Below, piece after piece: positions 15,811-23,865 of a DNA stretch of 64,000 nt. Made by a program: the position numbers and the translations under genes. The notes below the pieces were generated by a model. It was not told the DNA's origin. It did no database searches and worked only from the letters and a program-made list of their open reading frames with translations. Position 1 is the first letter of the stretch, and each line of letters opens with the position of its first letter. This stretch comes from Prevotella sp. (GTDB taxonomy: Bacteria > Bacteroidota > Bacteroidia > Bacteroidales > Bacteroidaceae): assembly GCA_017554145.1 (NCBI GenBank), contig JAFZIZ010000008.1, positions 223,783 to 287,782 of the forward strand, in the 5' to 3' direction.

Positions 15811-17651
15811 TACTGGTATTCGGAGGAACGACGGAAGGTCGCAAGGCGGTAGAAGTACTGGAAGAGGCTGGTACAACCTATTACTATTCTACTCGTAGTG
15901 ACGGGCAGAAAATAGAATTGGTGAACGGCATCCACTTGACTGGTGGCATGGAAGTGTCCGAAATGATTGCCTGTTGTCGTGAGCACGACATTCACTTGAT
16001 TGTTGATGCTGCCCATCCCTTTGCAGAGGAACTTCATCGAAATCTCCTCTTCCTTGCCAAGCACATCAAAGCACCGATTATCCGATACGATAGGATTTAT
16101 CCACCACATGATAAAGACCTGATATGGTGTAAGGATTATCAAGATGCTTTAATAAAACTTGAATCAGAGAAAATTGATCGTTTGTTGGCTCTGACAGGCG
16201 TGAATAACATTGGTACTTTGCGTCCTTATTGGCAAAAGCATGAATGTTGGTTCCGTATACTCAATCGTAGTGCATCGCATTTTATTGCCAAAGCAAATTG
16301 TTTCCCTGAAGAACGACTGGTGTATTATGAAAGGCTACGGGTAGGCGAGCAAAGCTCGGGAATGACAGATGATACTTCGGATTTGATACGCGGCCTTCAG
16401 CCGCAGGCTATTATTACTAAGGAAAGTGGGCATAGTGGTGGCTTTACAGAAAAAGTTGAAGCTGCAAAACAGGCAGGTATTAAGGTTTTCGTTGTAGAAC
16501 GTCCTGATTATCCACCACATACGCCTAATCCTCAAAATGTCACCATCGTGCATGTTAATGGTCCTTATGGTTTACGTCGTGCTGTTGAGAAACTATTGCC
16601 CGAGTTTTATCCGTTGCATAGTGGATTGACAACAGGAACTTGTGCAACGGCTGCTGCCATTGCCGAGACGATACGACTGCTCAAAAACGAGACACCCAAT
16701 GAAGTCCCTGTCTTGTTGCCGAATGGCGAGACTATCAATGTATCCGTCGGATATGGTAAAGGATATGCCTACTGTATCAAAGAGGCTGGTGACGATCCCG
16801 ATATAACGAATGGTATCGAAGTCCGCGCGAATGTAAAGCGAATAGCCAATAGCAAAAAGCCAACAGCCAATATAGATATTATTGGTGGTGAGGGTATTGG
16901 TCGTTTCACCCTTCCCGGTTTCGACTATCCCCCTGGTGAGGCTGCTATCAACAAGGCACCACGCGAAATGATTCGTCAGAACATAGAACAATTGTCAATT
17001 ATCAATTGTCAATTATCAATTACGATTTCCGTCCCTGATGGCAAGGAGATTGCCCGTCGCACTTTCAATCCCCGATTAGGTATTGAGGGAGGTATCTCGA
17101 TTATCGGTGTCAGTGGTATTGTGAAACCCTTCAGCGAAGAAGCATTTATCGACAGCATTCGCAAGTGTATGGAAGTAGCAAAGGCCTCTGGTACGGACCG
17201 TATAGTCATCAATAGCGGTGGCAAGAGTGAGCGATTTGTCAAGGCACATTATCCTACCCTTCCCCAACAGGCTTTCGTGGAATATGGTAACTATATCGGT
17301 GAGACGTTGAAGATAGCCGATGAACTACAGTTCGAGAACATTACCCTCGGGGTGATGTTAGGTAAAGCCGTCAAACTTGCAAACGGTCATTTAGACACCC
17401 ATAGTCGCAAAGCAACAATGGATAAAGCCTTTATCCAACAGATGCTCAATGAAGCCAATTGTCAACTGTCAATTATCAATTGTCAATTATCATTGGCTCG
17501 TGAACTATGGGACAAATTGCCGAAAGATAAGATTGAAACTTTCGCTCAAACCGTCATCCGTCATTGTATGGAGCATTGTCAACCGTTAGTACCCCATGCA
17601 CATCTTACTCTTCTATTGATTGACGACGACGGAACAATACACTCGCTATAA
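15807..17651 (+). CDS. cbiJD: CbiJ-CbiD fusion: precorrin-6A reductase and C1-methyltransferase
   Basis: Residues 1 to about 258 are CbiJ/CobK (MILVFGGTTEGRKAVEVLEE, VDAAHPFAEELHRN, IITKESGHSGGFTEK). Residues about 265-614 are CbiD (SGLTTGTCATAAAIAETI, INKAPREMIRQN, GGISIIGVSGIVKPFSEEA, LGVMLGKAVKLANGHLDTHS). CbiD methylates C1 and CbiJ reduces the macrocycle. Three heptanucleotide arrays encode extra segments inside CbiD (about residues 343-354, 394-406 and 550-562), and two perfect hairpins lie within the CbiJ part at 16346-16404. The 3' end overlaps the convergent btuC gene by 47 bases. Confidence 0.92.
   Translation: MILVFGGTTEGRKAVEVLEEAGTTYYYSTRSDGQKIELVNGIHLTGGMEVSEMIACCREHDIHLIVDAAHPFAEELHRNLLFLAKHIKAPIIRYDRIYPPHDKDLIWCKDYQDALIKLESEKIDRLLALTGVNNIGTLRPYWQKHECWFRILNRSASHFIAKANCFPEERLVYYERLRVGEQSSGMTDDTSDLIRGLQPQAIITKESGHSGGFTEKVEAAKQAGIKVFVVERPDYPPHTPNPQNVTIVHVNGPYGLRRAVEKLLPEFYPLHSGLTTGTCATAAAIAETIRLLKNETPNEVPVLLPNGETINVSVGYGKGYAYCIKEAGDDPDITNGIEVRANVKRIANSKKPTANIDIIGGEGIGRFTLPGFDYPPGEAAINKAPREMIRQNIEQLSIINCQLSITISVPDGKEIARRTFNPRLGIEGGISIIGVSGIVKPFSEEAFIDSIRKCMEVAKASGTDRIVINSGGKSERFVKAHYPTLPQQAFVEYGNYIGETLKIADELQFENITLGVMLGKAVKLANGHLDTHSRKATMDKAFIQQMLNEANCQLSIINCQLSLARELWDKLPKDKIETFAQTVIRHCMEHCQPLVPHAHLTLLLIDDDGTIHSL
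16346..16404. repeat. Pair of short palindromes inside cbiJ (REP-like)
   Basis: Two perfect hairpins lie 31 bases apart: CGAGC-AAA-GCTCG at 16346-16358 and GCGGC-CTTCA-GCCGC at 16390-16404. The first continues into GGGAATGACAG, the shape of bacterial extragenic palindromes. They encode a linker in CbiJ just before the conserved IITKESG motif. No second copy was seen in the window, so repeat status is unproven. Confidence 0.4.
16835..16869 (+). repeat. Heptanucleotide array in the CbiD domain, 5 units
   Basis: Units AAAGCGA, ATAGCCA, ATAGCAA, AAAGCCA and ACAGCCA; encodes KRIANSKKPTAN. Confidence 0.82.
16989..17023 (-). repeat. Second heptanucleotide array in CbiD, 5 units
   Basis: On the plus strand CAATTGT and CAATTAT alternate, ending CAATTAC; on the minus strand ACAATTG/ATAATTG. 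It encodes QLSIINCQLSI. Confidence 0.9.
17456..17490 (-). repeat. Third heptanucleotide array in CbiD, 5 units
   Basis: Plus-strand units CAATTGT, CAACTGT and CAATTAT; nearly the same sequence as the array 460 bases upstream. It encodes NCQLSIINCQLS. Confidence 0.9.
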
Positions 17652-18636
17652 CGGGAGCGCCCACCAGTGCAGTGACACTATTCACAGGTAGTGCACCTTC
17701 GAAGCCAGGCATACGGGCTATGAGGTTACACAATAACGCTAAGGCAGCACCTGTCAACAGTGTTCCAGGCATCAGAATCCGATGGTCACTACTGCGGAAC
17801 AGGGCTCGACAAAGATGAGGTACTGCCAAACCAATAAACATAATAGGTCCGCAATAGGCAGTGACAATAGCCACCAATACACCCGAACAGAGAATGACCA
17901 GCATACGGGCACGACGAATATTCAAACCTAAGTTACGGGCATAGCCGTCGCCCAGTAAAAGCAGGTTCATCGTCTTTACGAGTAACATACTCATCGGCAA
18001 TAAGATGGACATCAATACCACAAAGAGCACCATTTGATTACCCGATACACGCGAGAAAGAACCCAAGCCCCACACGACGTAAGCCTTGATATCCTCTTCG
18101 GCAGAGAAATACTTCAAGACACCGATGATTGCCGTTGCGAGATAACCGATCATCACACCGATAATCAGTAGTGTGACGTTACCCTTCACCTTCTGCGAGA
18201 TATAGAGAATCAGTGCCATCACTGCTAACGAACCGACGATGGCAGCCACCGACATAGCGACATCACCTATATATCCTAAACGACTCAAGGCGACACCACC
18301 CAGCGAGCCTGACATCAACACCACACAAGCGACACCTAATGAGGCACCGTGGGAAATACCCAATACCGAGGGACCAGCCAACGGATTATGAAATACTGTC
18401 TGCATCTGCAAGCCGCTGACGGCAAGACCAGCACCTGCCACCATTGCCGTCAATGCCTGTGGCACACGTGAACTCCAGATGATATTCCGCGTGATTTCCG
18501 ACACCTCACCACTGCCCGTCAGCGTGGCAACGATATCCCCTACAGGAATCTTCACTGTTCCTAACAATAAGTTGAGCACAAACAAAAGGATGATACCCAA
18601 CAGTAATAACACATAAGAAATGATACGCTTTCTCAT
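17605..18636 (-). CDS. btuC: BtuC-type cobalamin ABC-transporter permease
   Basis: The 343-residue membrane protein belongs to the FecCD/BtuC permease family: TLTGSGEVSEITRNIIWSSRVPQALTAMVAGAGLAVSGLQMQ near the N-terminus, NPLAGPSVLGISHGASLG, and the cytoplasmic loop and C-terminal segment GLAVPHLCRALFRSSDHRILMP. Many hydrophobic segments fit about ten helices. It overlaps the upstream btuF-like gene by four bases (ATGA). Its last 47 bases overlap the convergent cbiJD gene, leaving no room for a downstream btuD; the ATPase must be encoded elsewhere, perhaps left of the window behind the first btuF-like gene. Confidence 0.88.
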   Translation of the reverse strand: MRKRIISYVLLLLGIILLFVLNLLLGTVKIPVGDIVATLTGSGEVSEITRNIIWSSRVPQALTAMVAGAGLAVSGLQMQTVFHNPLAGPSVLGISHGASLGVACVVLMSGSLGGVALSRLGYIGDVAMSVAAIVGSLAVMALILYISQKVKGNVTLLIIGVMIGYLATAIIGVLKYFSAEEDIKAYVVWGLGSFSRVSGNQMVLFVVLMSILLPMSMLLVKTMNLLLLGDGYARNLGLNIRRARMLVILCSGVLVAIVTAYCGPIMFIGLAVPHLCRALFRSSDHRILMPGTLLTGAALALLCNLIARMPGFEGALPVNSVTALVGAPVIASVLFRRRQSIEE

Positions 18637-19796
18637 TTCAGTAGCCTATAGTATTTCGGTTGATAATCTTTCTCTACCAATTCTGGATGAAATACGGCAA
18701 GCAGATCCTTCAATACGACATCCGGTTCTACAGGCGTTGACTCATAATAAGGCGTCTGCTTCATATTACAGTAGATGACCTTCCGTTCCTTGAATGCCTT
18801 AAACAACTCGTTACGCGGTTCCGAGGCCTTCAGTGCCTCATACGAGAAAGTATCGGGATAACTATTCAGGATGCGCCAGTAGTCTGCATTAGCTGCCATC
18901 GCATACATCTGTTCAAACTCGATATTCGAACCACCCGTATCGTCGTTCTTCAGGATATATTCGGCACCAGCATCGCGGAACAACTGTGCGAGGAAATTCT
19001 TACCACCCACGGCATACCAGTTACCACCGTGCATCTCACCGCTAAAGACCGTCGGAAGCTCTTTTATCTTTAAACTTTCAACTTTAAACTTTAAACTATT
19101 ATACCGCTGTTCAATTCCGTTGAAAAGCGCATTCGCCTCTTTCTCCTTTCCGATAAACATTCCGACAAACTTCACCCATTCTGCCTGTCCTAATGGGTCG
19201 AGTTCTTTATAGCCCAAATGCGGAATCAGCGTGATACCCGTCTCCTTGATGGCATCGTAGCCACCACGCTTAAACGGAGAGATAAAGATAACCTCAGGAT
19301 TGGCGGCGAGAATCAGTTCGGGGTCAAACTCACCTTCCATACCAATCTTCACAATACGCCCATCTTTGACGCGCTGCTTGATATCCTTGTTAAAGAGATT
19401 TTTCGTACCCGTAATACCCCTCACGACGTCGTGCGCATCCAGTGCCGTAAAGTTTGACAATTGCAACATCGTCATCACCAGTGTACGCTCCACTGGCACT
19501 TCTACCTTCGTATAGCCTTCAGGCACCTTGGCATCACTACCCTTCGGCACCAACGCAAACTGATAACTCACTGGCATCTTATCCTCGTCTTTCTGAGGGT
19601 CTTCCACGTCCACCAGTCGAACACCGTCTTCCAGGTATTTCACTGTAAAACCCTTTGCATACTGCGGACGAATTAACAGCGCGGAATCCACGTCAGTGAC
19701 ACTCTCTCCGATGGCCGTTCCCTGCTTCTTTCCGCCACACGACATCAGCATCATTACTGCTGCCAGAACTGTCATCATCGTTATCTTTCTCTTCAT
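18633..19796 (-). CDS. btuF: BtuF-type periplasmic cobalamin-binding lipoprotein
   Basis: The 387-residue protein has a lipoprotein signal (AAVMMLMSCGGKKQG, Cys about residue 20) and the two-lobed metal-chelate binding fold of ABC importers: VPVERTLVMTMLQLSNFTALDA, NPEVIFISPFKRGGYDAI, QAEWVKFVGMFIGKE, SGEMHGGNWYAVGGKNFLAQLFRDAG. It precedes btuC with ATGA overlap. A five-unit heptanucleotide array encodes the segment YNSLKFKVESLKIKEL (about residues 231-246) in the helix joining the lobes. The ligand is inferred from the cobalamin setting. Confidence 0.86.
   Translation of the reverse strand: MKRKITMMTVLAAVMMLMSCGGKKQGTAIGESVTDVDSALLIRPQYAKGFTVKYLEDGVRLVDVEDPQKDEDKMPVSYQFALVPKGSDAKVPEGYTKVEVPVERTLVMTMLQLSNFTALDAHDVVRGITGTKNLFNKDIKQRVKDGRIVKIGMEGEFDPELILAANPEVIFISPFKRGGYDAIKETGITLIPHLGYKELDPLGQAEWVKFVGMFIGKEKEANALFNGIEQRYNSLKFKVESLKIKELPTVFSGEMHGGNWYAVGGKNFLAQLFRDAGAEYILKNDDTGGSNIEFEQMYAMAANADYWRILNSYPDTFSYEALKASEPRNELFKAFKERKVIYCNMKQTPYYESTPVEPDVVLKDLLAVFHPELVEKDYQPKYYRLLK
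19065..19099 (-). repeat. Heptanucleotide array in btuF, 5 units
   Basis: Minus-strand units ATAGTTT, AAAGTTT (two), AAAGTTG and AAAGATA. It encodes NSLKFKVESLKIK. Confidence 0.85.
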
Positions 19797-19810
19797 ATTC
19801 TTCTGTTATT

Positions 19811-21250
19811 TTATATAGTATTCATGATACGATAGACCGCTGGAATATCTACATGCTGACGGACAAGGTCTGCCAGACGGTCATATTGCTGTTCCTTATA
19901 AGCCTGATAATCGAATGGCTCTGTAGATGCCAACTTGTCGGCATAGGGACGAAGCAGATAGTCGATAAATGGGGCATTGTCGAGGATACCATGAATATAA
20001 GTCCCCATACAATGGTCTGCCGTCAATATTGCCTCATCAGTATCACTAACACCCTGATGTATCTCATAGCCCTGACACTTTTGTCCATTGAACTCAAAGG
20101 TGACCTGACGAGTCGTTTTCTCTGCAGTTATCGTGGTATGGATGGGTAGAAGACCAAGCCCCGGCATATTAGTGATGTCTCCTTCCATGCCATCAGGGTC
20201 TTCAACCGATTGTCCCATCATCTGATAACCACCACAGATTCCTAAGACGGTAGCACCGCGACGATGAGCACGGATGACGGCCTCTGCCATCCCGTTGCGA
20301 CGCAGGTGCAATAGGTCGTCAATAGTCGATTTGGAACCAGGCAATATCACAATATCTGCCTCGTCAATGTCCGCCGGCTGACTGGCGTAATATAAGTGTA
20401 CACGAGGGTCTTGTTCCAACACATCGAAGTCCGTGAAGTTACTCATGTGACGAAGCAATACAACGGCAACATTGACCTTTGACTCTAGGCCTTTGACTTT
20501 TGACTTTTGACTCAGCGACATACTATCTTCCTCTTCGATATGGATATCCGTAAAGTATGGAACGACTCCCAAGACAGGCACATGACAGAGGTCTTCTATC
20601 ATCTTGACACCATTCTCAAAAAGTTTAATGTCACCACGGAACTTATTGATAATGATTCCCTTAATATGTTTACGCTCTTCCCCACTAAGTAGCATGATAC
20701 TGCCATAGATACTCGCAAACACACCGCCTCTGTCAATGTCCGCTACGAGGATGACATCCGCATTGGCATACATCGCCATCGACATATTGACAAGGTCCAC
20801 TTCCCGTAGGTTTAGTTCAGAGATACTACCTGCTCCTTCCATCACGATGGGATTGTATCTTGCAGCCAGACGGTTGAAGGCGGCATGTACCTCACGGCGC
20901 AGTTCGTCCCTACCCTCGTTGCGAAAATAACTACCTGCCGACTGGTTGCCTACAGGTTTGCCGTTCAGTACCACCTGTGAGGTATGGTCCGACTGGGGTT
21001 TCAGCAATATTGGGTTCATATCGGTATGACAGGGAATGCCTGCCGCCTCTGCCTGTACCGCCTGTGCCCTACCGATTTCCAGTCCTTCAGGTGTCGCGTA
21101 AGAGTTTAGTGACATGTTCTGCGCCTTAAATGGTGCAGGCTTATATCCGTCTTGCAGGAAGATACGACAGAAGGCTGCGGCAATCACACTCTTGCCGACA
21201 TCACTGCCCGTACCCACGAACATCAAAGGATGTAACTTTTCCTTTTCCAT
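19811..21250 (-). CDS. cbiP: Cobyric acid synthase (CbiP/CobQ)
   Basis: This amidotransferase adds four amides (b, d, e, g) to adenosylcobyrinic acid a,c-diamide. Seen are the N-terminal ATPase domain (FVGTGSDVGKSVIAAAFCRI, FKAQNMSLNSYAT, MEGAGSISELNL, VADIDRGGVFASIYG) and the C-terminal glutamine amidotransferase domain with nucleophile VLGICGGYQMMG and HGILDN. A start at 21250 (MEKEKLHPLMFVG, about 479 residues) is preferred; an upstream ATG at 21298 would add 16 residues and overlap the previous gene. A six-unit heptanucleotide array encodes KSQKSKVKGLESKV between the domains. It precedes btuF by 14 bases on the same strand. Confidence 0.93.
   Translation of the reverse strand: MEKEKLHPLMFVGTGSDVGKSVIAAAFCRIFLQDGYKPAPFKAQNMSLNSYATPEGLEIGRAQAVQAEAAGIPCHTDMNPILLKPQSDHTSQVVLNGKPVGNQSAGSYFRNEGRDELRREVHAAFNRLAARYNPIVMEGAGSISELNLREVDLVNMSMAMYANADVILVADIDRGGVFASIYGSIMLLSGEERKHIKGIIINKFRGDIKLFENGVKMIEDLCHVPVLGVVPYFTDIHIEEEDSMSLSQKSKVKGLESKVNVAVVLLRHMSNFTDFDVLEQDPRVHLYYASQPADIDEADIVILPGSKSTIDDLLHLRRNGMAEAVIRAHRRGATVLGICGGYQMMGQSVEDPDGMEGDITNMPGLGLLPIHTTITAEKTTRQVTFEFNGQKCQGYEIHQGVSDTDEAILTADHCMGTYIHGILDNAPFIDYLLRPYADKLASTEPFDYQAYKEQQYDRLADLVRQHVDIPAVYRIMNTI
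20473..20514 (-). repeat. Heptanucleotide array in cobQ/cbiP, 6 units
   Basis: Minus-strand units TGAGTCA, AAAGTCA (two), AAGGCCT, AGAGTCA and AAGGTCA. It encodes SQKSKVKGLESKV between ATPase and amidotransferase domains. Confidence 0.83.
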
Positions 21251-21260
21251 TCTATTTAAT

Positions 21261-23030
21261 TTATCTTTCTGTTCTTCTATTTTGATATGACACCCCACAA
21301 ATCATTCTTTTCCTAGTTAAATCATATTTGGGACTTATGAGATTTCTCTTGTCCTCATAATATGAGCAATGGATACCTGCCAAATATAGTAGTAAATGCG
21401 GTATATCATCAGTCATAAAAGGACGGTGACGAGCATCTTTCATCTGCTTCACCATGTCGGGATGGCTTTTCATATACTTGTCCGAGCACCATATCCACAA
21501 AGGAACTCTGTATTCGTTCTTCAATACTTCCTCAGAAGAACTATTTGGTATTCGTCCAATTCGATGCAATTCACCATCGTAGCACTCCTCTCCATGATCA
21601 GGGATATAGACAACCAATGCATCATCGGCACTAAAGGTTGTTATGATGGAATCAACAACCATATCATTATAATAAGTAGCATTATCGTAGTCAGCTACTA
21701 CTTTTTTCTCTGCATTACTAAGATCTCGGCGATAATCATAATCCGAAGGTTTAAAAACTTTATATTCCTCAGGACAACGATACTGAAAATCACTATGTTG
21801 ACCTATCAGATGAAAAACAGTAAGATCCTTTCCTGTATTATATTGTCGCAAAGAATCATAGTCTGCCAACAGATCCATATCATTACTATGCGTTATCTTA
21901 TTTCTATAACTGAATTGTAATTTGCTCAGACGCTCGTCATTTAAGAACAATCCCCCAATGAAATTGATGATATCTGTCTGTGAGGATTGAACATATTGGT
22001 TAGTAATAAAAGTCACTTGATATCCTGACTTACGGAATAAGACAGGAAATAAAGGATAGTGCGACCATCCTAATGGACTATCAACACTATATAAAGAAAA
22101 GATATATTTAAAAACAAGGCTGGTAAGATTCGATGGACTTACGACATCTGTAAAAGGAATAAGAATTCCTTTATGATTAGAACTGTCAAGACGTGCAACC
22201 TGTCGTGGAGTTGTAGCTTTTTCATACCAATAAAGTTGAGAATGACTCTTGATATAACTTTCACCTATAATTAAGACTAAATGTATTGAGGAATTATCAC
22301 AACTATCTATGGTCACACTATCGTGAAGTTGGACCAATTTATCCAAATCCTTGTTGGAAAGTTGTTTCATCTTCATCGCAAACAGAATGTTGGTGACAGG
22401 AGTATTTTGAAAATGGTTGTCTATATCCAAATCTGCGTGTTCTAAATCGGAAGACCCGAGAAATTCCACTAACTTGATACGAGAATCGAATGCGACACCT
22501 GTAGACAACAAGACAAAAGCAATAAGGACTAAAGAAAGTATTATTCTTAACGACGACATAGAGAATTCTCTCCATTTCTTCATTATTGCTGAAGCATAAT
22601 TAGCAAAAAGAAGATGAACAATAAGCAAAAGTAATATCAGACCGATGCCAGACCACAACAAATCAAAATGAATATGCTCATGAAGAAATTCTGTCGATTC
22701 ACGCTGATTAGTTTCCAAGAGAACATTCAATATTTCCGGTCCCAATTGGATAGAGAATTTCTCAACACAAAACGTATCTACAAGTGCTACAGAATAAAGC
22801 AAAATAGCGACAACACCTTTTATCCACTTCCTAACATTCTTTGGAAGAATCATCAAAAACAGACAAAGAAGATAGAGGTCAAAGAAGATTGCAAAAAGAT
22901 TATGCTTTGGAAATGGGAATCCCATCGCACAATTATCAAAATACGTTGTAAGAAGCCCCAAAATATAAAGGAAAACGAAGAAAACTTCATTTCCCATAAA
23001 TGGATGTAATAAAAGACGTAAATACTTCAT
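21261..23030 (-). CDS. Phosphoethanolamine transferase-like inner-membrane protein (EptA/sulfatase fold)
   Basis: The 589-residue protein has about five N-terminal membrane helices (to about residue 185) and a periplasmic alkaline-phosphatase-superfamily domain. Catalytic features seen are IIGESY (metal Glu), SPSNLTSLVFK (nucleophile Thr region), HLIGQHSDF (His) and YIPDHGEE (Asp-His). This is the layout of lipid A or glycan phosphoethanolamine transferases such as EptA and related CptA/EptC enzymes. The acceptor cannot be told. Codon use is clearly more A/T-rich than in flanking cbi genes, which suggests later arrival. It sits 10 bases upstream of the cbiP start, so cobQ may be read from its promoter. 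Confidence 0.82.
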   Translation of the reverse strand: MKYLRLLLHPFMGNEVFFVFLYILGLLTTYFDNCAMGFPFPKHNLFAIFFDLYLLCLFLMILPKNVRKWIKGVVAILLYSVALVDTFCVEKFSIQLGPEILNVLLETNQRESTEFLHEHIHFDLLWSGIGLILLLLIVHLLFANYASAIMKKWREFSMSSLRIILSLVLIAFVLLSTGVAFDSRIKLVEFLGSSDLEHADLDIDNHFQNTPVTNILFAMKMKQLSNKDLDKLVQLHDSVTIDSCDNSSIHLVLIIGESYIKSHSQLYWYEKATTPRQVARLDSSNHKGILIPFTDVVSPSNLTSLVFKYIFSLYSVDSPLGWSHYPLFPVLFRKSGYQVTFITNQYVQSSQTDIINFIGGLFLNDERLSKLQFSYRNKITHSNDMDLLADYDSLRQYNTGKDLTVFHLIGQHSDFQYRCPEEYKVFKPSDYDYRRDLSNAEKKVVADYDNATYYNDMVVDSIITTFSADDALVVYIPDHGEECYDGELHRIGRIPNSSSEEVLKNEYRVPLWIWCSDKYMKSHPDMVKQMKDARHRPFMTDDIPHLLLYLAGIHCSYYEDKRNLISPKYDLTRKRMICGVSYQNRRTER

Positions 23031-23065
23031 TTAATTTGTTTTTTGTGTCACTTCTATTTAATATG

Positions 23066-23073
23066 CAAAAGTA
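23066..23073 (-). promoter_or_regulatory. Promoter -7 element of the EptA-like gene
   Basis: TACTTTTG on the minus strand, 36 bases before the ATG, fits the TAnnTTTG element. No TTTG at the usual 19-21 base distance was seen. Confidence 0.5.
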
Positions 23074-23084
23074 CGAAAAAATAA

Positions 23085-23116
23085 TGAAAAAAGGAGCCAA
23101 ATGGCTCCTCATTTTT
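23085..23116. terminator. Orphan intrinsic-terminator-like hairpin between divergent genes
   Basis: GGAGCC-AAAT-GGCTCC (23093-23108) is flanked by an A-run on the left and a T-rich stretch on the right. It lies between two divergent promoters, where nothing obvious needs terminating. Confidence 0.5.
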
Positions 23117-23135
23117 ACAGATACATGTCCAAAAA

Positions 23136-23167
23136 TTTGGATATTTCACTTTTTTACTATATCTTTG
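23136..23167 (+). promoter_or_regulatory. Promoter of the small lipoprotein gene
   Basis: TTTG (23136-23139) and TATCTTTG (23160-23167) are separated by exactly 20 bases, a textbook Bacteroidota promoter, 25 bases before the ATG. Confidence 0.8.
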
Positions 23168-23192
23168 TAGTCGATTAAACATTATTAGTGAT

Positions 23193-23762
23193 ATGAAAAA
23201 GATGATGATGACGCTCGCAGCCGTCCTTTGCTGCGCAATGACAACCGCAGTATTCACTGCCTGCGGTGGTGACGACAACAACTCTACGCCTGAACCTAAA
23301 ATCGTGGGGTGTGAAGTCAATTATTCACTCAATTTCCCTAAAGAGAAAGATGCAAATACCGGCAACCTGTATGCCCTTTACACAAAAATTGAGGTTGGCT
23401 ACATTGACGACAACGGGACAGAACAAAGAGAAGAGGTCATAAACGGCAAATGGAGCAAGACTGTGACCTACACCAAGAGCACAAGCGGCTATCTTAAACT
23501 CTATTTGACAGTACCAGAGAGCATCGACATCGAAAGCCTTACCTACGACGAATATGTCTCTCTTGTCAATGCTACGCCTGACAAGCCGTCAGATATCGCA
23601 GTCATCTTAAGCGACAACACAAAGTACCCTGGTTCACTTACCAACTTCAAGATTTTTAACAATGATATCCAGACACATGCCAAAAAGAACCATGTTGAGG
23701 CGTATCTCAAGGCGCTCTCCAAACAATCGCCGGCAGTTCTGACCATCAATTTCACGATGTAA
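23193..23762 (+). CDS. Hypothetical lipoprotein
   Basis: The 189-residue protein has a clear lipoprotein signal (MMMTLAAVLCCAMTTAVFTACGGDDN, Cys about 24) followed by a Asp/Asn-rich spacer and a domain with alternating polar and hydrophobic stretches (VNYSLNFPKE, KIEVGYIDDNGTEQREEVINGKW, GYLKLYLTVPES, PAVLTINFTM) suggesting a beta-sandwich. I do not recognise the family. It has its own promoter and is followed by a convergent terminator, so it is monocistronic. Anchoring in the periplasm or at the surface is likely; no function is proposed. Confidence 0.8.
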   Translation: MKKMMMTLAAVLCCAMTTAVFTACGGDDNNSTPEPKIVGCEVNYSLNFPKEKDANTGNLYALYTKIEVGYIDDNGTEQREEVINGKWSKTVTYTKSTSGYLKLYLTVPESIDIESLTYDEYVSLVNATPDKPSDIAVILSDNTKYPGSLTNFKIFNNDIQTHAKKNHVEAYLKALSKQSPAVLTINFTM

Positions 23763-23810
23763 TCCCCCCTCATCTGGCATTTTGTGCCAGTAAATTCAGG
23801 GAGAACAATT

Positions 23811-23865
23811 ATGTCTTACCTTTAAAAAACGTTGAATTAAAAACTTCGTTTTTAGGGTAAGACAT
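23811..23865. terminator. Convergent bidirectional terminator
   Basis: The arm ATGTCTTACC followed by TTTAAAAAACG (23811-23831) pairs with CGTTTTTAGGGTAAGACAT (23847-23865). The long stem with A/T-rich ends suits termination from both sides, for the lipoprotein gene and the SDR gene. A smaller hairpin CTGGCA-TTTTG-TGCCAG lies at about 23772-23790. Confidence 0.75.
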
